A stretch of DNA of 64,000 bases from Salinicoccus albus DSM 19776 (GCF_000385175.1 NZ_ARQJ01000033.1:186001-250000); one strand, 5' to 3'; positions 37,601 to 46,920 are shown, counted from the stretch's first letter. The notes: a model not told the origin generated them from the sequence alone. Numbers and translations are program-made.

Positions 37601-38233
37601 GGCACTCTCGCGCTCGAGCCTGCCGACTCTTGAGTCAAGTTCCGAAATGATATCATGCACGCGGCTGAGATTTGACCGCGTCTCTTCCAGACGTTTTTCG
37701 GATTCGTTTTTTCTGACTTTGTATTTCATCACACCGGCTGTTTCTTCAATCATACTTCTGCGGTGTTCCGGCCTGGCTTTTAAAACTTCGTCCACCTCAC
37801 CCTGGGAAATGATATTGTAGGCATTTTTACCAAGGCCCGAGTCCAAAAACAGCTCATTGATTTCTTTCAGCCGGCACCGGTCCTCATTGATGTAATACTC
37901 ACTATCGCCATTCCTGTACAATTTGCGTGTAATATTAACAGTACTTTCATCAACAGCAAGCATGCCTGATTGATTATCCAGCACGAGACGCACGTAAGCA
38001 TAGTTCATCGCCTTTCTGTCTGAAGTGCCGTTAAAGATGACATCTTCCATCTTTACCCCGCGGATACTCCTCGCCGACTGCTCGCCAAGCACCCAGCGGA
38101 TGGCATCTGTGATATTGCTCTTGCCGCTGCCGTTTGGACCGACCACAGCCGTCACACCGGCGTCGAATTTTATATTCACTTTCTCAGCAAATGATTTGAA
38201 GCCATGGGCTTCAATCGCTTTCAAATATACCAT
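34679..38233 (-). CDS. smc: Chromosome partition protein SMC
   Basis: ATPase of bacterial condensin, acting with ScpA and ScpB to organise and separate chromosomes. 1184 residues. Walker A GPNGSGKS (32-39), two long coiled coils (about 170-500 and 680-1010), a hinge with LKGIRGSVGELIATD and IMPGGAMSGGS, signature LSLLSGGERALTA and Walker B FIILDEVEAALDES near the C-terminus. The ATG overlaps the rnc stop (TGATG). Confidence 0.97.
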   Translation of the reverse strand: MVYLKAIEAHGFKSFAEKVNIKFDAGVTAVVGPNGSGKSNITDAIRWVLGEQSARSIRGVKMEDVIFNGTSDRKAMNYAYVRLVLDNQSGMLAVDESTVNITRKLYRNGDSEYYINEDRCRLKEINELFLDSGLGKNAYNIISQGEVDEVLKARPEHRRSMIEETAGVMKYKVRKNESEKRLEETRSNLSRVHDIISELDSRVGRLERESANAKEYLALKEEMAKSDIEVTLYDINELLTSLENEESGYRDVEAEVEAHNSNVENMNRRISDVSKRRDEYDQENQALNSRLVELSKKLESTNGRIELYKERKTNKGEFSKELEARLAEQSQRRDTTLEQINSVKKTIGELKGTAETLKGTLKDTEMQKEYLAGDKEGEIEKLKDSYYDKMVEKTTLENDQRREETEKSRNLGNVRQKEERLSLLKTEYANEEQEFASFNDKIEASEAELKQQREKYRDKKDDLTALNRKYDEEREKLGKATRYIEQQQSKLEMLKNMQNEYRGYYPGVRAVLKNRDQLKGIRGSVGELIATDKEYMTALDTALGAQAQNIVIQDEQSAKSAIRFLKAQKNGFATFLPMDTIRPRHLSGEIRKQIENSRIDAQIMSEISYAPNDIIDVLKHLLGTTVVAENIDAAGALAGEINHRARIVTKDGETIMPGGAMSGGSRNNKGSVIENQREMTETEEKLKAYQSTAASMKETVKKRGEEVAGMMQDLSEIESEVEGLAESHENLISQKERLGYQMDAKSETMKVLADELKLADDQPGAVDYDRRIKDAADELEVLDERIRMMSASDKDKKAELAQLNDEENAIERELAAVKERSAHNETELQRLEEAHEEILEAIEETKNQQAMVAADLNNLDIDQLENEKAELAAKVEHLYEDTELVSDKQSELRREYNSLIESRDQSSKKLDELQETLRGYTGRKEKLDVKIETRIEYLSETYKITYEKAKETYTDLTDIDQKRRQISLNKKSIEELGPVNIGAIEEFEQVSERYEFLKSQENDLMEARETLLEVIAEMDEEVAVRFKTAFEKINAHFASVFKEMFGGGQAELRLTDADNYLESGVEIYAQPPGKKLSSLSLLSGGERALTAISVLFSILKVRVSPFIILDEVEAALDESNVIRYAEYLKQLANDTQFIVITHRKGTMEHSDRLFGVTMAERGVSQLISVDLKNYEEKIREEETV

Positions 38234-39000
38234 CAGTGGCTCTCCCCGCTCATAGATTTATCGAGTGCCGCTTGGGCCGCATGCTGTTCCGACTCTTTTT
38301 TGGACCGGCCCTCCCCCTGGCCGATAAGGGTGTTCTCCAGGTAGACACCAGTGACAAATCTCTTGTTATGACTTGGGCCGCTCGCCTCTATCAGCTTGTA
38401 TTCGACGCCTTTTTGAAAACTGCGGTGCATGTGCTCCTGCAGCAGCGTTTTGTAATCGGCCACTGCATTGTAATTTTCATTTTTGACATGGGGAAATACA
38501 AATCGCTCGAGGAATTTCAGCACTTCATCTGCGCCCATATCGAGATAAAGCGCGCCTAAAAAGGCTTCAAAGGTATCCGAGATGATGGAAGCTCTCTGTC
38601 TGCCGCCGGTTTTTTCTTCCCCGCGCCCCAGCATAATCAGAGGTTCCATTTTCAGTTTGGAAGCAAATACTACAAGTGAGGGTTCACACACAATGTTTGC
38701 TCTGAGTTTGGTCAAATCCCCCTCAGGCAATTCTTTGAACCGATTGAAGATATAGTCTGACACCATCAATTCTAGTACTGCGTCACCTAGAAATTCGAGC
38801 CTTTCATTATTATGGATCTTATCAAGCTGAAGATCGTTGATGAACGAACTGTGCATAAAAGCCTGGATATAAAATGACTCCTCATTGATGGTGATACCGG
38901 TCCTGGCTTTAAAATTGAAAAATTCTTTCCTGAAATTGAGAAGCGCTTTCCTTGCATGTGCATCATCGTTAATATATTTTTCAAGCGCTCTGATTTCCAT
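38233..39000 (-). CDS. rnc: Ribonuclease III
   Basis: Double-strand-specific endoribonuclease for rRNA processing and antisense RNA decay. 255 residues. Catalytic signature NERLEFLGD (65-73) and SDTFEAFLGALYLD with the metal ligands. C-terminal dsRBD with DYKTLLQEHMH and GEGRSKKESEQHAAQAAL. ATG after AAGGAGG. First gene of rnc-smc-ftsY-ylxM-ffh. Confidence 0.97.
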   Translation of the reverse strand: MEIRALEKYINDDAHARKALLNFRKEFFNFKARTGITINEESFYIQAFMHSSFINDLQLDKIHNNERLEFLGDAVLELMVSDYIFNRFKELPEGDLTKLRANIVCEPSLVVFASKLKMEPLIMLGRGEEKTGGRQRASIISDTFEAFLGALYLDMGADEVLKFLERFVFPHVKNENYNAVADYKTLLQEHMHRSFQKGVEYKLIEASGPSHNKRFVTGVYLENTLIGQGEGRSKKESEQHAAQAALDKSMSGESH

Positions 39001-39063
39001 TCGGCATTCCTCCTTGCTTTCCTTATTTTATAGGATAGGCCCTGTAAATAAAAGTTTGGTCAC

Positions 39064-39095
39064 AAAAATAAAATCCACTCCGGAAAGTGGATTTT
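39064..39095 (-). terminator. Terminator after acpP
   Basis: Minus strand: 10-bp stem AAAATCCACT/AGTGGATTTT, 6-base loop, then ATTTTTG. It ends the FapR-controlled operon just after the acpP stop. A possible rnc -10 (TATAAA) lies between it and rnc, but its -35 is poor. Confidence 0.88.
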
Positions 39096-39099
39096 AATA

Positions 39100-39336
39100 T
39101 TACTTCGCTTCCAATTTATCAATGTAGTCGAGCGCATCGCCTACTGTATTAATCTTTTCAGCTTCCTCATCCGGGATTTCCATTTCAAACTCGTCTTCCA
39201 GTTCCATTACAAGTTCAGCGATATCCAGAGAGTCAGCACCGAGATCATCTTTAAATGAAGCTTCCTTAGTTATTTTCTCTTCATCGATTCCCAATTTATC
39301 GACGATGATGTCTTTCACTTTATCAAAATTTGCCAT
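39100..39336 (-). CDS. acpP: Acyl carrier protein
   Basis: 78 residues, highly acidic. Carries growing acyl chains on phosphopantetheine attached to Ser36 in [14 protein letters not shown]. Preceded by a nearly ideal AAAGGAGGTG site, as expected for an abundant protein. Last gene of fapR-plsX-fabD-fabG-acpP. Confidence 0.98.
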   Translation of the reverse strand: MANFDKVKDIIVDKLGIDEEKITKEASFKDDLGADSLDIAELVMELEDEFEMEIPDEEAEKINTVGDALDYIDKLEAK

Positions 39337-39370
39337 CCAAATTCACCTCCTTTTAATATTATCACAGGTC

Positions 39371-40105
39371 TTACCCCATGTACATACCGCCATTGACATG
39401 AATCGTCTGGCCTGTGATATAGTCCGCGGCATCTGAAGCAAGAAACTTCACGGTCTCCGAAACATTCTTCGACGCACCGAAAAAGTTAAGCGGAATCTGC
39501 GAAAGCATCTGAGCCTTAATGTCCTCAGACAGTTCATCCGTCATGTCACTTTTAATAAATCCCGGTGCCACTGCATTCACAGTAATCCCTTTCGGTGCCA
39601 GTTCTCTGGCAACAGATTTGGTAATGCCGTCGACCCCTGCTTTTGAAGCAACATAATTGGTCTGCCCAGCGTTTCCCAATGAACCGACGATGCTGGAGAT
39701 ATTGATGATCCTGCCGCCCTTTTGCTTGATCATCGGGCGGGTGACATTCTGTATGACATTGAATGTCCCCTTAAGATTCACATCAATGACCTGATCCCAT
39801 TCGGACTCTTTCATACGCATCAGCAGGTTGTCCCTGTTAACACCGGCGTTATTGACAACCAGATCAATCGACCCATGCGTGTCTGTGATATGGCGGATCA
39901 TTGCTTTAACATCATCGAAATTTTGCACATGGCACTGATATGCTTCTGCCTGTCCGCCATTATCGATGATTTCATGTACCACCGCTTCCGCCTTATCTTT
40001 AGAGCCTGAATAGTTCACAATGACAGTGTACTCATTGCCAAGTGAAAGTGCAATCGCTCTGCCAATTCCTCTGGAAGCACCCGTTACCAATGCAATTTTA
40101 CTCAT
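39371..40105 (-). CDS. fabG: 3-oxoacyl-[ACP] reductase FabG
   Basis: NADPH-dependent reductase of type II fatty acid synthesis. 244 residues from the second ATG (40105), seven bases after AAAGGAG; the first ATG at 40108 is also possible. SDR motifs: TGASRGIG (8-15), NNAG (85-88), catalytic Ser138, Tyr151 and Lys155 (NYVASK), and [10 protein letters not shown]. The start lies inside the end of fabD. Confidence 0.97.
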   Translation of the reverse strand: MSKIALVTGASRGIGRAIALSLGNEYTVIVNYSGSKDKAEAVVHEIIDNGGQAEAYQCHVQNFDDVKAMIRHITDTHGSIDLVVNNAGVNRDNLLMRMKESEWDQVIDVNLKGTFNVIQNVTRPMIKQKGGRIINISSIVGSLGNAGQTNYVASKAGVDGITKSVARELAPKGITVNAVAPGFIKSDMTDELSEDIKAQMLSQIPLNFFGASKNVSETVKFLASDAADYITGQTIHVNGGMYMG

Positions 40106-41003
40106 CATTAAACTCCTTTACCTGTTCCATAGTGTCGATGTTTGATGTTGCAATCGAGCGGTCGATTTTCCTTACCAGCCCCGACAATACTTTCTTCGGA
40201 CCGACTTCTACAGCGTTTTCCGCCCCCATTTCACCCGCTGTCTGGACACATTCAAAAAACCTCACCGGCTTTGTAATCTGTTCAATAAGCTGCGATTTGA
40301 TTACATCAGGATCCGTCTCGGGCTTGGCTGAAACGTTTTGAATGACAGGAATCCTGGGTGATTTGAATTCAATACCTTCTATGAAACGAGCAAAATCCGC
40401 TTTGGCGCCTTCCATCAGATGGGAGTGGAATGCGCCGGAAACGTTAAGCGGCATCACACGCCTGGCGCCCGCTTCTTTGGCTTTTTCGGCAAACTGGTCC
40501 ATCAATGCTGCATCGCCGGACACTACTGTCTGATCGGATGTATTCAAATTTGCAGGCTGAACAGCCAGACCGTTCCCTGAAAGGGAATCACACAATGCTT
40601 TCAGCTCTGAATACTCCATGCCGATGACCGCAGCCATACCGCCGCCTGTGGATTGAGCCATCAATTCCCCGCGCCTGCTGACAATCCGGGTGCCGTCATT
40701 TATGTCAAGCACGCCAGCATGCACCAGTGCCGGCAGCTCTCCCAGGCTGTGTCCGAGAACGATGTCCCCTTCAATGCCTGTGGCTGCAATAACAGCTAAA
40801 CTGTGTGCAAAAAGTGCGGGCTGGGTATACTGTGTGTCATTTAAACGTTCGTCCGCTTCAAACATGATGGACTTCAGGTCAAAATCCACATTCATGAATA
40901 TTTCATCAAGCACCGTTTTCCCTTCTGAAGAAGCCTCATAAATATCTTTTGCCATTTCGTTGTACTGTGCGCCCTGGCCAGGGAAGAGTATTAATCGTTT
41001 CAT
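40098..41003 (-). CDS. fabD: Malonyl-CoA:ACP transacylase
   Basis: Moves malonyl groups from CoA to ACP. 301 residues. Opening LFPGQGAQY, catalytic Ser86 in [16 protein letters not shown], and the His in [15 protein letters not shown] overlap with plsX, and GAGGAG in the end of plsX provides the site. Confidence 0.97.
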   Translation of the reverse strand: MKRLILFPGQGAQYNEMAKDIYEASSEGKTVLDEIFMNVDFDLKSIMFEADERLNDTQYTQPALFAHSLAVIAATGIEGDIVLGHSLGELPALVHAGVLDINDGTRIVSRRGELMAQSTGGGMAAVIGMEYSELKALCDSLSGNGLAVQPANLNTSDQTVVSGDAALMDQFAEKAKEAGARRVMPLNVSGAFHSHLMEGAKADFARFIEGIEFKSPRIPVIQNVSAKPETDPDVIKSQLIEQITKPVRFFECVQTAGEMGAENAVEVGPKKVLSGLVRKIDRSIATSNIDTMEQVKEFNDE

Positions 41004-41980
41004 GAGCTCTCCTCAATTCTTTCTTTGATTTTATTGACTGTATCTGATTCCGCCATCCGCTTAGCCTGTCTCAGCGCGGAGACCATCGCTACGGAGTCGC
41101 TTGAGCCGTGTGCTTTCAGCACGTTGCCGTTAAGACCAAGCAGTGGTGCACCGCCGTACTGACGGTAATCCAGCAAATCTTTGACGGATTTAAAGTCATT
41201 TTTCAGCGCCATTGCCGCCAGTTTATTCTTAGTGTTTTTAAGGAAGACATCCTGGATTTCACCCATCAATGCAGAAGCTGTCCCCTCAATCGTCTTTAAA
41301 ATGACGTTGCCGGTAAACCCGTCGGCAACAGCGACATCAACTTTTCCTGAAAGGATATCCCTCGTTTCGAAGTTTCCTGTAAAATTCATGCCGCTTTCAT
41401 TTAACAGCTGATAGGCTTCTTTCGTCAGCTCACTGCCCTTATTTTTCTCGCTGCCATTGTTCACCAGCCCGATCGACGGGTTGTCACGGCCGTCAATATC
41501 GCGCATGTAGATGTCAGCCATCATGGCGAACTGCGCCAGATGTTCGGGTTTGTTGTCTGCGTTCGCCCCCATATCCAGGAGCATCATGCCCGCCCCGTCG
41601 ACCGAAGGCAGAAGTGTGCCGATCGCTGGTCTTTCTATGCCTTTGATCCGGCCGACGACAAACAACCCCGCACTCATCAGCGCGCCGGTATTGCCGGCAG
41701 ACAGACAGGCTGCCGCTTCGCCGTCCTTCACCGCTTCAGCCGTCCGCACCAGTGAACTGTCCTTTTTGCGTCTGACGGACCGTACCGGATCATCCTCCGA
41801 TTCGATCTTTTCTGTGACTTCAATGAATTCTATGCGAGGATGCTGTCCTGTATATGAACCCTTAGTCCCGAACACTTTCACTTCCAGTGATGCATCTTCT
41901 TCAACAGCCTTTAAAACACCTGTTTCAATCTCCTCTGGCGCATTGTCCCCGCCCATTAGATCCACAGCAATTTTAACCAT
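41000..41980 (-). CDS. plsX: Phosphate acyltransferase PlsX
   Basis: Makes acyl-phosphate from acyl-ACP for PlsY, the first committed step of phosphatidic acid synthesis. Start ATG 41980 (326 residues, [19 protein letters not shown]), preceded by AAGGTG; the longer frame adds residues overlapping fapR. Conserved: [68 protein letters not shown]. It overlaps the end of fapR by eight bases. Confidence 0.96.
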   Translation of the reverse strand: MVKIAVDLMGGDNAPEEIETGVLKAVEEDASLEVKVFGTKGSYTGQHPRIEFIEVTEKIESEDDPVRSVRRKKDSSLVRTAEAVKDGEAAACLSAGNTGALMSAGLFVVGRIKGIERPAIGTLLPSVDGAGMMLLDMGANADNKPEHLAQFAMMADIYMRDIDGRDNPSIGLVNNGSEKNKGSELTKEAYQLLNESGMNFTGNFETRDILSGKVDVAVADGFTGNVILKTIEGTASALMGEIQDVFLKNTKNKLAAMALKNDFKSVKDLLDYRQYGGAPLLGLNGNVLKAHGSSDSVAMVSALRQAKRMAESDTVNKIKERIEESS

Positions 41981-42554
41981 TTTTTTCACCTTCATTATCT
42001 TCATCTCTGTAATACATTTCAAACACCCCTTTAAAGACCAGCCTTTGCTCTACGGTGGATTCCATAGAAATCACAGCAGTATTGCCGTCCATCTGCTCTA
42101 CAGACGCTTTGGAAACCACCTTATCACCAAGTTTCGCCGGTCTGACGAATTCGATATCCGCAGCTTTTGTCAATGCGAGCGGTTCATCAATGACGGCCAC
42201 ACACAAAGAATTTGCCTGTGCAAATAAATAATGCCCCCGAGCAATTCTGTTCTTTTGGAAGACATGACCTTCTTCAACTATAAATAATGAAAGTGCATGA
42301 CTATTCAATTCGATATCAATAATTTCACCGATGACTTCCTGGAGAGAAAGACTTCTGATCTTTTCCGTTTCCTCACGGGCAACATGCTTGATCCTTTCCC
42401 GCAGTTCCGGGATGTTAAGTTCGAGCCTGTCCAGACGGATCGTCTGAATACTTACTGCAAACATTTCCGACAACCGTTCATCCGTTAGAAAAGGGTCTGA
42501 AGATACGCTCTCAACAAGCAGTTCCTGGCGTTCTTTTTTCTTATATCTAGCCAT
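41973..42554 (-). CDS. fapR: Fatty acid/phospholipid synthesis repressor FapR
   Basis: Malonyl-CoA-responsive repressor of the fap regulon. 193 residues. N-terminal helix-turn-helix ([22 protein letters not shown], about 24-45), linker helix, and a C-terminal hot-dog effector domain (about 75-190) with [14 protein letters not shown]. The ATG follows GAGGGTG. A FapR-type box lies in its own promoter, consistent with autorepression of the whole plsX-fabD-fabG-acpP operon. Confidence 0.95.
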   Translation of the reverse strand: MARYKKKERQELLVESVSSDPFLTDERLSEMFAVSIQTIRLDRLELNIPELRERIKHVAREETEKIRSLSLQEVIGEIIDIELNSHALSLFIVEEGHVFQKNRIARGHYLFAQANSLCVAVIDEPLALTKAADIEFVRPAKLGDKVVSKASVEQMDGNTAVISMESTVEQRLVFKGVFEMYYRDEDNEGEKNG

Positions 42555-42567
42555 AGGACACCCTCAT

Positions 42568-42584
42568 TTAGTAGTTGGTACTAG
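42568..42584. promoter_or_regulatory. FapR operator
   Basis: 17-base imperfect inverted repeat, plus strand TTAGTAGTTGGTACTAG, minus strand CTAGTACCAACTACTAA. It matches the known FapR box pattern (TTAGTAC..TACTAA type). It begins four bases after the -10, at the expected transcription start, where binding would block initiation. Confidence 0.8.
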
Positions 42585-42588
42585 CATC

Positions 42589-42617
42589 AGTATATATAAC
42601 TGTTATTTCGATTTCAA
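42589..42617 (-). promoter_or_regulatory. Promoter of the fapR operon
   Basis: Minus strand: -35 TTGAAA (42612-42617), 17-base spacer, -10 TATACT (42589-42594), with the FapR box directly downstream. Confidence 0.75.
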
Positions 42618-42639
42618 ATAAAATTATTAAAGCGTAAAC

Positions 42640-42669
42640 AAAAAACTGCACTCTGTTTTCAAAGTGCAG
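42640..42669 (-). terminator. Terminator after srtA
   Basis: Minus strand: 7-bp stem CTGCACT/AGTGCAG, 10-base loop, then TTTTTTG. It separates srtA from the fapR promoter. Confidence 0.82.
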
Positions 42670-42683
42670 CAGAAATGCGGATT

Positions 42684-43373
42684 TTATACTATAGTTGCTT
42701 GTACGATGAGGCGTTTTTCAAACAATAATGTATCCGGATTATAATCTTCACACGTGATCAGTGTCAGCTGCTGGGGGTCCCCTTCACTCTGGTTCATGAC
42801 TTCGGTCTGGGACGGATTCACTTCAAAGATGTCTGAAATTTCATATACTTTCGTTCCGCCATTCGTCTGCATTTCAACCCGATCACCAATTTCAGCCTGA
42901 TCCAGATGATTGAATCGGATGCCCGCACCTTCCACTTTGTGGCCGGCAATCGGGATATTCTGCATATCCAGATTGTCAGCGTCATTGACGAGGGAGATCC
43001 CGTTCTTCAGCTTCTCCTCTGTAACAGGTCCCGAAAACAACGGTTCGTTGATATTCGCAGCATCGATATTCAATACACCGATCATTCCGCCGCCAAAATC
43101 AGGGGGGCTGCTTTTGTCACTCCCTGAAGCATTATTCGTTGATTCCACTGAGGTTTCCGATGATGCTGTGCCTGTACCGATATTCATCGGTTCAATGCCC
43201 GTAATCATTGTTTCAACCGGATTGACATCCACGGATGTATCTCCATCCTGATAGGCTTCTATCAACCTCGTGTTAACTCTGTCTGTAAAATGCTCGCGAA
43301 TATCCTGCCAGAAAAACAGAACAGCTGCCGACAAAATCATCAGAAGTCCCGCTGCCCTTAAAATCATTCTCAT
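42684..43373 (-). CDS. srtA: Class A sortase
   Basis: Membrane transpeptidase that links LPXTG surface proteins to the cell wall. 229 residues. N-terminal signal-anchor helix (about 5-23), a Ser/Thr-rich stem (about 60-92), then the sortase barrel. Catalytic His145 (IAGHKV), Cys208 (TLITCEDY) and Arg221 (EKRLIV) are all present. The QLTLITC...YN...EKR end closely matches S. aureus SrtA. It stands between recG and fapR, not its place in S. aureus as I recall. GGAGGG lies 8 bases before the ATG. Confidence 0.92.
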   Translation of the reverse strand: MRMILRAAGLLMILSAAVLFFWQDIREHFTDRVNTRLIEAYQDGDTSVDVNPVETMITGIEPMNIGTGTASSETSVESTNNASGSDKSSPPDFGGGMIGVLNIDAANINEPLFSGPVTEEKLKNGISLVNDADNLDMQNIPIAGHKVEGAGIRFNHLDQAEIGDRVEMQTNGGTKVYEISDIFEVNPSQTEVMNQSEGDPQQLTLITCEDYNPDTLLFEKRLIVQATIV

Positions 43374-43392
43374 TTTTCATGCCCTCCATTTC

Positions 43393-45348
43393 TCAATTGG
43401 ATAATTCGAAAGCACTCATCCTCGCATGTTCGAGCATTCTGTAATCTTCGCTCAGATCCGCCAGTTTAAATTGCGGCAGTCCGCTCTGTCTCACGCCGAA
43501 GTAATCACCGGGCCCCCGCATTTCAAGATCTTGTTCGCTGAGTTCAAAGCCATCGGTCACTTTTGTCATAATATCAATTCTTTGTTTGGCATTGTCGGTT
43601 TTCGGATCACTGACCAGGATACAGGTACTCTGCAGCCCGCTCCTGCCGACACGCCCGCGCAGCTGATGCAGAGTGGACAGACCGAATCTTTCTGCGTTAA
43701 ATATTACCATAAAAGTGGCATTGGGTACATTGATACCGACTTCAATCACTGTCGTCGATACTAAGATCGGTTTTTCCAGACGTTCGAACCGGCCCATCCC
43801 TGCCTCTTTTTCAGATGGCTTCATGCGGCCGTGGACCAGTTCCACTTTCTCCTCCCCAAAATAGTCGATGAACATTCCATGGATCTCCTGGACATTTTTC
43901 AGATCAAGCGTCTCTGACTCTTCTATTAATGGGGCAACTATGTATGAACTGCGCCCTTGCTGTACTTCATCAGCCACCTGCCCCAGCACTTCATTTACCT
44001 CATCTTCCTTCTTCCAATAAGTCAGTACCGGTTTCCTGCCTTTTGGCATCTCCCGGATGATGGATACATCCATGTCTCCGAAAGTAGTGATGGATAACGT
44101 TCTCGGAATCGGGGTGGCTGTCATATAAAGCACATTCTTTCTATAGGCTTTATCATTTAATTTTCTGCGGTGCCCAACACCAAAACGGTGCTGTTCATCA
44201 GTGATGATCAGGGAGAGCTTGTCGAACAGAACATCTGCTTCAATCAATGCATGTGTTCCTATGATCAGATCGATTTCTCCATTTGCGAGCGATGCCGCGA
44301 TTTCCAATTTCTGCTTCTTCGTTGTGTTCCCTGTAAGTTTTCTGATATTCAACAGACCGCCGAATGTTTCTGTAAACGACTGATAATGCTGGTTGGCCAG
44401 CACTTCTGTCGGAACCATCAGCGCTGTCTGCTCTCCGATTGTTTTCACTGAAAATGCGGCGATTCCTGCCACGATTGTCTTTCCACTCCCGACATCCCCC
44501 TGCAGCAGCCGATGCATCGATACATTTTGCTTCAGATCCCTGCATATTTCGTTGGCGCTTTTTTTCTGATCATCCGTCAGTTCGAAAGGGAGTGTAGAGA
44601 TAAAAGACTTCAAACGGGCGGCATCATAATCGATGACATACCGTTCGTTTCTGACACGTTCTTTGTTGCGTCGCTCAAGCAGCTGCAGCTGGAAAGTGTA
44701 AAGCTCATAGAACTTTATCGTCCTTCTCGCTTCATTTATGTCATGCTGACTGGCGGGGAAATGGATCAGACGCACTGCTTCCCTCAGGGAAAGCAGCTTA
44801 TATTTATGCCGGACTGCCTCCGGCAGATCATAGTTGAATGAATAGGTGTTGAATACTTCAGCGACAATTTTGTTGAATGTTTTCGAATGCATCACCCTGC
44901 CCATTGCATATTTCAGACGAAAACCGCCGGCAGACTCATAAATCAGACGCTGTCCGTTTATCTCCAGTTTATGTCTGTGAAACTTACCGGAAAGCCTGAC
45001 TGTTGAACCCACTGGCAGCTTGTCCTTCAGATAGGGCTGATTAAAGAAGATGACTTTGACATGCATACCATCTATTTCCATAAAAACGGTGAGCCGATTT
45101 TTCCCGCCTCTGAAATAGGCAAGTGCCGGCGCTGTCCTGACAGTACCAGACACAGTCACTTTATCATTATTTTCTGCCTCAGCCAGATTCATGACACTCA
45201 GGTTCTCATAGCTGTCCGGCAGATGGAAAATGATATCATTGACATTGTCAATGCCGATGGACTTCAGCTTCTCCGCCACTTTCGGACCGACGCCTTTCAG
45301 CGTCTCAATCGGCTTGGCCGGGATGATCGCTTCATACATCACAGCCAT
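43393..45348 (-). CDS. recG: ATP-dependent DNA helicase RecG
   Basis: Branch-migration helicase that remodels stalled forks and Holliday junctions. 651 residues. N-terminal wedge/OB domain (LKGVGPKVAEKLKSIGI, VTVSGTV), helicase motifs LLQGDVGSGKT, ITDEQHRFGVGHR, MTATPIPRT, STTVIEVGINVPNA, LHQLRGRVGRSG, and the TRG region ERDLEMRGPGDYFGV-like EQDLEMRGPGDYFG. It ends soon after EDYRMLEHAR, about 30 residues shorter than S. aureus RecG (686). Start overlaps the sdaAA stop (TAATG) and lacks a strong site. Confidence 0.95.
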   Translation of the reverse strand: MAVMYEAIIPAKPIETLKGVGPKVAEKLKSIGIDNVNDIIFHLPDSYENLSVMNLAEAENNDKVTVSGTVRTAPALAYFRGGKNRLTVFMEIDGMHVKVIFFNQPYLKDKLPVGSTVRLSGKFHRHKLEINGQRLIYESAGGFRLKYAMGRVMHSKTFNKIVAEVFNTYSFNYDLPEAVRHKYKLLSLREAVRLIHFPASQHDINEARRTIKFYELYTFQLQLLERRNKERVRNERYVIDYDAARLKSFISTLPFELTDDQKKSANEICRDLKQNVSMHRLLQGDVGSGKTIVAGIAAFSVKTIGEQTALMVPTEVLANQHYQSFTETFGGLLNIRKLTGNTTKKQKLEIAASLANGEIDLIIGTHALIEADVLFDKLSLIITDEQHRFGVGHRRKLNDKAYRKNVLYMTATPIPRTLSITTFGDMDVSIIREMPKGRKPVLTYWKKEDEVNEVLGQVADEVQQGRSSYIVAPLIEESETLDLKNVQEIHGMFIDYFGEEKVELVHGRMKPSEKEAGMGRFERLEKPILVSTTVIEVGINVPNATFMVIFNAERFGLSTLHQLRGRVGRSGLQSTCILVSDPKTDNAKQRIDIMTKVTDGFELSEQDLEMRGPGDYFGVRQSGLPQFKLADLSEDYRMLEHARMSAFELSN

Positions 45349-46220
45349 TATTGTTCACCGAACAGCTCTTGTTTCAGGCGTTCGCCTGTAGGTGTCGCGG
45401 CAAGTCCGCCGCGCCCTGTTTCACGTAGGGCGGATGGCATTGTCAAACCAATCTTGTACATGGCTTCCAACACTTCATCCGCCGGTATTCTGGATTCAAT
45501 GCCGGCCAGCGCCATGTCAGTTGCTGTCAATGAATTGCTCGCCCCCGCAGCATTTCTTTTCACACACGGGACTTCAACCAGTCCGGCCACCGGGTCACAG
45601 ACCAATCCAAGCATGTTTTTCAGTGCAATAGCAAAACCGTGGCCGCTTTCACGCGGCGTGCCACCGGCCATTTCAACCAGCGCTGCTGCTGCCATGGCAC
45701 TCGCACTGCCGATTTCAGCCTGGCAGCCGCCTGCTGCACCCGAGATACTGGCATTATTTGCCACGACAAAACCGAAAGCGCCTGAGGTGAATAGAAACCT
45801 GACCATATCTTCTCTTTTGACGTCATGTTTTCGTTTCATCGCAAATAGGACTCCCGGCACCACCCCTGCTGAACCGGCGGTAGGTGTCGCACAGATTTTG
45901 CCCATGGCAGCATTCACTTCATTCGTACTGACGGCATGTGCAATTGCATAAAGCGTCAGGTCACCGCTTAATCCTTTGCCGCTGTCGATATACTTTTGCA
46001 TTTTTACAGCATCCATGCCGGTCAGGCCTGTCGTGCTGGTTACACCGGCTATGCCTTCATCCACAGCAGATTCCATGGTTGCCAGGTTTTTTTCCATATC
46101 TCTGTAAACTTCATCGTAAGATCTGCCGGTTACTTCCATTTCCTGGGTGATCATCACGTCCGCAATGGACTTCTGTTCCTGCTCCGCTTTTTCTATTAAT
46201 TGGGAAATACTGTTGAACAT
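45348..46220 (-). CDS. sdaAA: L-serine dehydratase, alpha subunit (iron-sulfur)
   Basis: Deaminates L-serine to pyruvate and ammonia using a [4Fe-4S] cluster. 290 residues. Likely cluster cysteines in GKICATPTAGSAG, GGCQAEIGSASAMA and LVCDPVAGLVEVPCVKRN. ATG after AGGAGGAG. It lies 11 bases after the beta subunit. Confidence 0.95.
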   Translation of the reverse strand: MFNSISQLIEKAEQEQKSIADVMITQEMEVTGRSYDEVYRDMEKNLATMESAVDEGIAGVTSTTGLTGMDAVKMQKYIDSGKGLSGDLTLYAIAHAVSTNEVNAAMGKICATPTAGSAGVVPGVLFAMKRKHDVKREDMVRFLFTSGAFGFVVANNASISGAAGGCQAEIGSASAMAAAALVEMAGGTPRESGHGFAIALKNMLGLVCDPVAGLVEVPCVKRNAAGASNSLTATDMALAGIESRIPADEVLEAMYKIGLTMPSALRETGRGGLAATPTGERLKQELFGEQ

Positions 46221-46231
46221 TCGATCTCCTC

Positions 46232-46897
46232 CTAGCTTTCTTTCATTTCTATAACTCTGTTTACACCATCCGCTTCGCGCACTTCCTGTACTGTACGCCG
46301 ATCAATGGTTTCGTCCAGTTCGATGGTCATCAGGGCGACATCCCCTTTTTCCTTGCGGGACACATTCATCTGGCTGACGTTGATTTCATTGTCTCCCAGA
46401 ATAGTGGTGACGCGGGCGATAGTTCCGAACGTATCTCTATGAAAAACCAGCAATGCGGGATAATTCCCGGAGATATTGATCTGGTAATCATTCACACTGA
46501 CCAGTTCAATTTTGCCGCCGCCGATGGATATACCTTCAATCGTCAGCTGCTCCTCCCCTTTTACCAAGTGGAGAAGTGCCGTATTGGGGTGGGACCGTTC
46601 CGCTTCCATCTCAATGAACTGGAACTGCAAACCAGCTTTCTTTGCCTCGTCTTCAGCTGTCATTATGCGGTCATCATCCGTATCGTAACCAAGCAGACCG
46701 GCGATTAACGCGATGTCTGTGCCATGTCCCCTATAGGTGTCTTTAAAAGAACCATACAGATAAATATCCGCATGTGCAGGCTGACCGCCGAACAGACTGC
46801 GGGCTAAAAGACCAATTCTCGCTGCGCCGGCAGTGTGGGAAGACGAAGGCCCCACCATCACCGGTCCGATGATATCAAATACACTTTTATATTTCAT
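46232..46897 (-). CDS. sdaAB: L-serine dehydratase, beta subunit
   Basis: Partner of SdaAA. Start ATG 46897 (221 residues, MKYKSVFDIIGPVMVGPSSS), preceded by GAGGAGGG; the longer frame runs into the fakA terminator. N-terminal domain with GPSSSHTAGAARIG; C-terminal ACT domain (about 145-221, LLVFHRDTFGTIARVTTIL), which may sense serine. Confidence 0.95.
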   Translation of the reverse strand: MKYKSVFDIIGPVMVGPSSSHTAGAARIGLLARSLFGGQPAHADIYLYGSFKDTYRGHGTDIALIAGLLGYDTDDDRIMTAEDEAKKAGLQFQFIEMEAERSHPNTALLHLVKGEEQLTIEGISIGGGKIELVSVNDYQINISGNYPALLVFHRDTFGTIARVTTILGDNEINVSQMNVSRKEKGDVALMTIELDETIDRRTVQEVREADGVNRVIEMKES

Positions 46898-46920
46898 AAA
46901 ATTACCCTCCTCGACTGATG

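Noticed and set aside
45061-45951. Open frame of 296 codons on the plus strand, antisense to recG and sdaAA
   Set aside because: Both minus-strand genes are clear homologues covering the whole stretch; the antisense translation has no recognisable pattern and no ribosome binding site.
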